From Chloroflexota bacterium (GTDB lineage Bacteria; Chloroflexota; Limnocylindria; Limnocylindrales; CSP1-4), in the NCBI GenBank assembly GCA_021812735.1, contig JAKAMV010000313.1, positions 1 through 9,651 of the forward strand: a stretch of 9,651 nt of DNA, given 5' to 3'. The notes beneath the pieces are model-generated. The model saw nothing but the letters and a program-made list of their open reading frames with translations, was not told the DNA's origin and searched no databases. The number at the start of each line of letters is the position of its first letter. Within the stretch, counting starts at the first letter, position 1. Both the position numbers and the translations under genes were made by a program. Positions 5,949-9,651 of the stretch are shown here, one piece after another.

Positions 5949-7454
5949 ATGCCGAACTACCTGTCACCCGGCGTCTACGTCGAAGAGGTGGAGGCCGGGT
6001 CGCGCCCGATCGAGGGCGTCGGCACCGCGGTCGCGGCCTTCGTCGGCCTCGCCGCCCGCGGCCCGGCCAACGCACCGACCCTGGTCACCAACTGGAACCA
6101 GTTCACCTCCACCTTCGGCGAGTTCATCGAGGGCTCGTACCTCGCCCACGCCGTGTACGGCTACTTCCTCAACGGCGGCGGCGCGGCGTACGTCGTGCGG
6201 GTGGGCGCCGACGGCACCATGCCCCGGGCAAGCGCCCAGCTGCCGAGCGCCGCCGACAAGGCGAAGCCCGCCTTCCAGGTCCTCGCGCTCGATGCGGGGC
6301 CGGCGGGCAACGACGTCAGCGTGGAGGTCGAGGCCGCCGGCGACGAGGGCGCCTTCCGTATCGTCGTCAAGCAGGCCGGCAAGGCGGTCGAGACCTTCGA
6401 CAACCTGACCGTCGGCAAGGGCAAGCAGAACGTCGCCACGGTCGTGAAGGCGCAGTCCAAGCTGATCACCATCGAGGAGGTGGGCACCATGGCCGCCCCG
6501 GCGGCGGGCACGGTGGCCCTGGCCGGCGGCGGCGCCCCGGTGCCGGCTCGGCTCACCCCAGACGACTACGTGGGCAACTCCGCCGACCGCACCGGGTTCG
6601 CCGGTCTCGAGGCTGTGGACGACATCACGATGCTCGCGGTGCCCGACCTGATGGCCGTGTACGAGCGGGGGATGATCGACCTCGAGGGCCTCCAGGCCGT
6701 CCAGCTGGCGATGCTGGCGCACTGCGAGCTGATGGGCGACCGCGTCGCGATCCTCGACGCGCCGCCAGGGCTCAACGCCCAGCAGGTCAAGGAGTGGCGC
6801 GTCGACAAGGCGGGCTACGACAGCAAGTACGGCACGCTGTACTGGCCCTGGGTCAAGGTCTTCGATCCCCTCGCCGGGCAGGCCAGGTTCGTGCCCCCGG
6901 CCGGCCACATGGCGGGGATCTGGGCGCGCAATGACGACACGCGCGGCGTCCACAAAGCGCCCGCAAACGAGGTGGTCCGGGGCGCGATCAGCCTGGAGCT
7001 GAACATCACCAAGGCCGAGCACGATCAGCTCAACCCCAGCGGGATCAACTGCATCCGGGCGTTCCCCGGGCGCGGCATCCGAGTCTGGGGTGCGCGCACG
7101 ATCTCGAGCGACCCCGCCTGGCGGTACCTCAACGTCCGCCGGCTGTTCAACTACATCGAGGAGTCGATCTTCGAGGGCACCCAGTGGGTGGTCTTCGAGC
7201 CCAACGACATCCGTCTGTGGGGCCGCGTCAAGCGGACCATCAACGCGTTCCTGCTGCGCGTCTGGCGGGACGGCGCCCTGTTCGGGGCCACGCCAGAGCA
7301 GGCGTTCTTCGTCAAGTGCGACGAGGCCAACAACCCGCCCGAGACCCGCGATGCGGGGCAGCTGATCATCGACATCGGCATCGCCCCCGTGAAGCCGGCC
7401 GAGTTCGTGGTGTTCCGGATCGCGCAGTTCTCCGGCTCCCCCGACGCCGAGTGA
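5949..7454 (+). CDS. contractile tail sheath protein
   Basis: Predicted 501-residue sheath subunit, which forms the outer cylinder that contracts to drive the tube forward. Seen: the hallmark start MPNYLSPGVYVEEVE, then GVGTAVAAFVGLA (23-35) and the helix-strand segment YGYFLNGGGAAYVVRVG (70-86). A less conserved domain occupies about 95-205. The core domain resumes around DYVGN (206-210) and LEAVDDITMLAVPDL (220-234). The strongly conserved C-terminal domain spans about 365-495, including GIRVWGART (376-384), YLNVRRLFNYIEESI (393-407), the WVVFEPND motif (413-420) and a closing Ile-rich strand before AEFVVFRIAQFSG (484-496). N- and C-terminal arms of this kind interlock neighbouring subunits. 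The length is near that of the longer eCIS sheaths, and there is only one sheath gene here, whereas Photorhabdus PVC has several. It leads the structural operon. Confidence 0.96.
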   Translation: MPNYLSPGVYVEEVEAGSRPIEGVGTAVAAFVGLAARGPANAPTLVTNWNQFTSTFGEFIEGSYLAHAVYGYFLNGGGAAYVVRVGADGTMPRASAQLPSAADKAKPAFQVLALDAGPAGNDVSVEVEAAGDEGAFRIVVKQAGKAVETFDNLTVGKGKQNVATVVKAQSKLITIEEVGTMAAPAAGTVALAGGGAPVPARLTPDDYVGNSADRTGFAGLEAVDDITMLAVPDLMAVYERGMIDLEGLQAVQLAMLAHCELMGDRVAILDAPPGLNAQQVKEWRVDKAGYDSKYGTLYWPWVKVFDPLAGQARFVPPAGHMAGIWARNDDTRGVHKAPANEVVRGAISLELNITKAEHDQLNPSGINCIRAFPGRGIRVWGARTISSDPAWRYLNVRRLFNYIEESIFEGTQWVVFEPNDIRLWGRVKRTINAFLLRVWRDGALFGATPEQAFFVKCDEANNPPETRDAGQLIIDIGIAPVKPAEFVVFRIAQFSGSPDAE

Positions 7455-7489
7455 CCCCCACCGCCTGACCAGCCGTCACGGAGGCACGC

Positions 7490-7924
7490 ATGCCGACCAC
7501 CGACCCGCTCCTGCAAGGCAACGTACTGCTGGACATCGACGGCGTGGGCGTCGTCGCGAACTTCACCTCGGTCTCGGGCATCTCGAGCGAGGTGGAGATC
7601 GTGGACCACCCGCACGTCAACGCCCAGGGCAAGGTCACCATCGGGAAGCTGCCCGGCAAGCCGAAAACCCCCACGATCACCCTCAAGCGGGGTCTGACCG
7701 GGGCTACCGACATCTGGGACTGGCACGTCAAGGTGATGCAGGGGACCCCGGACCGCCGCAACGGCTCCGTGATCCTGATGAACACCCTGGGCGAGGAGGT
7801 CCTCCGCTACAACTTCACCAATGCCATGGTCTCCAAGATCAGCCTCTCGGAGGGGGGCGCCACCGCCAGCGGCGTCCAGATCGAGGAGGCCACCTTGGCC
7901 TGCGAAACCCTCGTCAAGGGCTAG
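7490..7924 (+). CDS. inner tail tube protein (gp19-like)
   Basis: Predicted 144-residue tube subunit; hexameric rings stack inside the sheath and are driven into the target. Seen: beta-rich sequence of the T4 gp19/Hcp-like tube family, with the typical early segment FTSVSGISSEVEIVDH (26-41), a central TPTITLKRGLTG (65-76), DIWDWHVKVMQG (79-90), SVILMNTLGEEVLRYNF (98-114), and a final EEATLACETLVKG strand. The length is normal for the family. A clear GGAGG (7480-7484) lies 5 bases before ATG 7490, and the gene follows the sheath stop by 35 bases. eCIS particles usually use a second tube-like adaptor protein; none is seen in this window, so it may lie to the right. Confidence 0.94.
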   Translation: MPTTDPLLQGNVLLDIDGVGVVANFTSVSGISSEVEIVDHPHVNAQGKVTIGKLPGKPKTPTITLKRGLTGATDIWDWHVKVMQGTPDRRNGSVILMNTLGEEVLRYNFTNAMVSKISLSEGGATASGVQIEEATLACETLVKG

Positions 7925-7931
7925 GCCGGCC

Positions 7932-8366
7932 ATGACGATCACGGCGCCGCCCGGCATGGCGCCCGAGCGAGGGGGTGCGGGCGCGTCGGACGCCCTGCGG
8001 ACCGAGTACGCGTTCGTGCTCCCCCGCGGCTACGTCGACGGCTCGGGCGGCGTGCACCGCGAGGGGGTCATGCGCCTCGCCACGGCCCGCGATGAGATCA
8101 TCCCGCAGCGGGACCCCCGCGTCCGTGAGAACGAGGCGTACCTGACGATCCTGCTGCTCTCGCGCGTGGTCACCCGGCTCGGGACGCTGCTGCAGGTCCA
8201 CACCGGCGTGATCGAGGGCCTGTTCGCGTCGGACCTGGCGTTCCTCCAGGACCTCTACCGGCGCATCAACCAAGAGGGCCACACGCAGGCGGCGGTCACC
8301 TGCCCTGCCTGCGGACACGGCTTCACCGTGGACGTGGCGGGTGAGCAGCGCCTGGGGGAATCGTGA
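7932..8366 (+). CDS. conserved CIS protein, possible tail assembly chaperone, with CPAC motif
   Basis: Predicted 144-residue protein. Seen: a flexible Gly/Ala/Pro N-terminus (1-22); a conserved-looking block with FVLPRGYVD (28-36), HREGVMRLATARDEI (42-56), the acidic/Arg-rich QRDPRVRENEAYL (59-71) and helices LTILLLSRVVTRLGTLL (71-87) and IEGLFASDLAFLQDLYRRI (94-112); then C124-P-A-C127-G-H129, which could form half of a zinc site. A gene of this type follows the tube gene in many eCIS and contractile-tail loci. The position, between tube and later tail genes, and the short helical build match tail assembly chaperones of the gpE/gp41 kind; this is inference rather than a motif match. The start is ATG 7932, 7 bases after the tube stop, with only a weak AGGG upstream, so translation is probably coupled. 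The stop overlaps the next start (GTGA). Confidence 0.82.
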   Translation: MTITAPPGMAPERGGAGASDALRTEYAFVLPRGYVDGSGGVHREGVMRLATARDEIIPQRDPRVRENEAYLTILLLSRVVTRLGTLLQVHTGVIEGLFASDLAFLQDLYRRINQEGHTQAAVTCPACGHGFTVDVAGEQRLGES

Positions 8367-8521
8367 CGTACGCGACCGACCGGCTGTTCGAGGAGATCGC
8401 GTACGTCGCCTTCCACTTCCACTGGCCGATGGACACGATCCTCGACCTCGAGCATCCCCTGCGGCTCCGGTTCGTGGAGGAGATCGGCCGGATCAACCAG
8501 CGCCTGTCCGAGGAGGGCTGA
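8363..8521 (+). CDS. small DUF6760-like CIS protein (52 residues)
   Basis: A 52-residue gene starting with GTG 8363 that overlaps the previous stop as GTGA. GGGGGAA (8354-8360) serves as ribosome site. The product begins MTYATDRLFEEIAYVAFHF and continues with HWPMDTILDLEHPLRLRFVEEI and a polar end, so it is almost all helix. The pattern of an early RLFEE(I/V)A(Y/F) helix, an HFHWP turn, a DLEH motif and a closing helix of the INQRL kind matches small proteins I associate with DUF6760, which occur next to tail genes in eCIS-like loci. The function is unknown. The location suggests a partner of the preceding protein, perhaps a second tail assembly chaperone. High third-position G/C and the coupled layout support it as real. 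Confidence 0.85.
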   Translation: MTYATDRLFEEIAYVAFHFHWPMDTILDLEHPLRLRFVEEIGRINQRLSEEG

Positions 8522-8524
8522 GCC

Positions 8525-9651
8525 GTGCGCCTGCCCTGGCCGCTCGGCCGTCGCCCGGCGTCCGCCGGAACGCCGCCGCACCACGTCGGCGGCGAGGGCG
8601 CGGGCAATGGCGTGTCCGCGGACGCCACGCCGGCGCAGGCCGACCCCGTCGCCCCGCCGACGGGAGCCTGGGCGGCCCTCCCGCCCATTCGGCGCGCGGT
8701 CGGCGACCCGCCCCTGGTGGCGCCCAGCGCCCGATTCCTCGCGGGCGTCCCCGGCCATCGGCCGCTGCCGCCGGTGATCGGGCGGCTGGGGCACGACGCA
8801 GGACCGATGGCCCCTGCCGGGCTGGTCGTGGCCCGCGCCGTGCCGGTGCCCGTCCTGACGTCCGACACGGCGCTCACGCCCCGCCCGGGGCAGCCACACG
8901 CGGTTGACGCCGGCCGCCCGACCCCTGCGGCCGCGTCGGCCGCGTCCGGGACGCTTCCCGCCGATGGCCCACTGCCGATCCCGCTGCCCGCCGCCGCGGG
9001 GACGTCGGTCCCGTCGCCGGACGCTGAGCGCACATCGGACGCCACTGTCCGCCACCTGCGGGCGGTTTCCGCGAGCGCGACGGTGACGCCCCCTCTGCAG
9101 CCGCTGACGGCGGCCCCCGCGACACTGACGGCGGTGGGCGGACGGCGGACGGCGCCGCCCCCGCTCCCGCAGGCGGCCCCGCAACCCCTGAGCTCGGCCG
9201 GACCGGCCATGAACGGTGGCGGTCCCGGCGGCCAGCCGCGATGGTCCGAGGGGCTGGGGGCTTCACGAACGCCCCGGGCCACCTCCGCGGACGTGGCGCC
9301 CGCCCGACGGGCGGGCCTTGGGGCACCGCTCGCGGCGGCCCCGTCCTCTGCAGTGGCCCAACAGCCAGCCGCGAGTCCCGCGTTCCCGCCCGGCCCGGCC
9401 CTGAGCCCAGTCTCAGCGCGTCGAAGTCCGGCCCCTGCGTCGCCGGTCGTGGAGCCGGCCGCTCGCCAGTACCCGCAGGGTCCGGCCGCCGAGGTGGGGC
9501 CCGCGCCTGCAGTCAGCGTCGAGCCGACGCCCGCCCGCCCGTTGCCCGTGCTGCCCGTGGTCGCGCGCCGCGCCGCGCCCAGCGTCGCGGAGCCCGGCGA
9601 GCCCGCGGCGCCAGCCGACCGATCCCCCGGGCCCGGTGCCGGCAACGGCCA
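8525..9651 (+). CDS. long Pro/Ala-rich protein, partial at right edge
   Basis: An open frame of at least 375 codons from GTG 8525 to the window edge, without a stop. AGGAGGG (8511-8517) lies 7 bases before the start, and the gene follows the 52-residue gene by 3 bases, so it belongs to the same operon. Seen: a basic start (MRLPWPLGRR), then low-complexity sequence dominated by Pro, Ala, Gly, Val, Ser and Thr, almost without Cys, Lys or aromatic residues and with no membrane helix or coiled coil. One segment looks more constrained (about 54-105), including PPIRRAVGDPPLVAPSARF and a later LGHDAGPMAPAG. It is likely disordered. Pro/Ala-rich proteins occur at this position in actinobacterial CIS loci, without known function. 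It could be a linker or scaffold, a cargo-recruiting protein, or the N-terminal part of a larger protein whose folded domain lies beyond the window. It is not obviously a tape measure, which would be helical. Confidence 0.75.
   Translation, partial: MRLPWPLGRRPASAGTPPHHVGGEGAGNGVSADATPAQADPVAPPTGAWAALPPIRRAVGDPPLVAPSARFLAGVPGHRPLPPVIGRLGHDAGPMAPAGLVVARAVPVPVLTSDTALTPRPGQPHAVDAGRPTPAAASAASGTLPADGPLPIPLPAAAGTSVPSPDAERTSDATVRHLRAVSASATVTPPLQPLTAAPATLTAVGGRRTAPPPLPQAAPQPLSSAGPAMNGGGPGGQPRWSEGLGASRTPRATSADVAPARRAGLGAPLAAAPSSAVAQQPAASPAFPPGPALSPVSARRSPAPASPVVEPAARQYPQGPAAEVGPAPAVSVEPTPARPLPVLPVVARRAAPSVAEPGEPAAPADRSPGPGAGNG

Noticed and set aside
5060..5950. Extension of the ATPase frame upstream to 5950
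   Set aside because: It would overlap the whole DUF4255 gene in another frame and the operator region; the encoded stretch is Arg/Ala/Pro-rich without domain features. GTG 5059 is the only reasonable start.
4436..6934. An 832-codon open frame on the plus strand
   Set aside because: It runs antisense through the ATPase and DUF4255 genes and out of frame over the sheath gene. Its product is Arg/Gly/Pro-rich shadow sequence typical of GC-rich DNA, with no domain.
8323..9645. A 440-codon open frame on the minus strand opposite the Pro/Ala-rich gene
   Set aside because: It would overlap the 52-residue gene and end inside the CPAC gene. The plus frame has a strong ribosome site and operon coupling; the minus frame has neither. 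It remains the main alternative if the plus frame proves non-coding.
1..9651. Prophage, IS element, CRISPR array, tRNA or rRNA genes
   Set aside because: No capsid, portal, terminase, integrase or transposase sequence, no regularly spaced repeats, and no tRNA- or rRNA-like stretches were seen. The tail genes together with the DUF4157, DUF4255 and AAA+ genes point to a CIS rather than a phage.

Overview
The window holds part of a contractile injection system (CIS) locus of the extracellular/eCIS lineage: phage-tail-like sheath, tube, tail cap and AAA+ ATPase genes, with no phage head, integrase or packaging genes in view. The DNA is very GC-rich, with strong G/C bias at third codon positions. 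This points to an actinobacterium or a GC-rich member of the Chloroflexota; the Ser/Thr/Pro linker in the first gene would suit either. Species cannot be read from the sequence.

Layout, left to right. (1) complement 33-1304: a single-pass membrane protein with beta-rich domains, resembling the CIS-associated membrane protein of Streptomyces (CisA). (2) 1487-2134: a NarL/LuxR-type regulator with a degenerate receiver domain. (3) complement 2154-2792: a DUF4157 protein with an HELAH zinc-protease-like motif, a marker of eCIS loci. (4) complement 5065-5760 followed by 2948-5059: a two-gene operon encoding a DUF4255 (Pvc16/Afp16-like) tail terminator and a Pvc15-like AAA+ ATPase. (5) 5949 to the right edge: a tightly packed structural operon of sheath, tube, a probable tail-assembly-chaperone-like protein with a CPAC motif, a 52-residue DUF6760-like protein, and a long Pro/Ala-rich open frame running off the window.

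The most interesting signal lies between the genes. Each of the three intergenic regions that carry promoters (1305-1486, 2793-2947, 5761-5948) contains one 16-bp palindrome of the form CTGCCC-S-WT-S-GGGCAG: two are perfect and the third has one outer mismatch. I found no full copy inside a gene. The CTG-N10-CAG layout suits a LuxR/FixJ-type dimer. The sites lie about 60-67 bp from plausible -10 hexamers for all five flanking transcription units. The simplest model is that the locus encodes its own regulator, which controls the membrane protein, itself, the DUF4157 protein, the cap/ATPase operon and the sheath/tube operon together.

Working model: sheath and tube assemble on a baseplate encoded to the right of the window, the DUF4255 protein caps the tail, and the ATPase acts in assembly or turnover. 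The chaperone-like pair acts before or during tube building. The DUF4157 protein is a candidate cargo, maturation or cargo-docking factor. The membrane protein could tether particles to the cell's own membrane, as proposed for the intracellular CIS of Streptomyces. Tape measure, spike, baseplate and second tube genes are not in this window.
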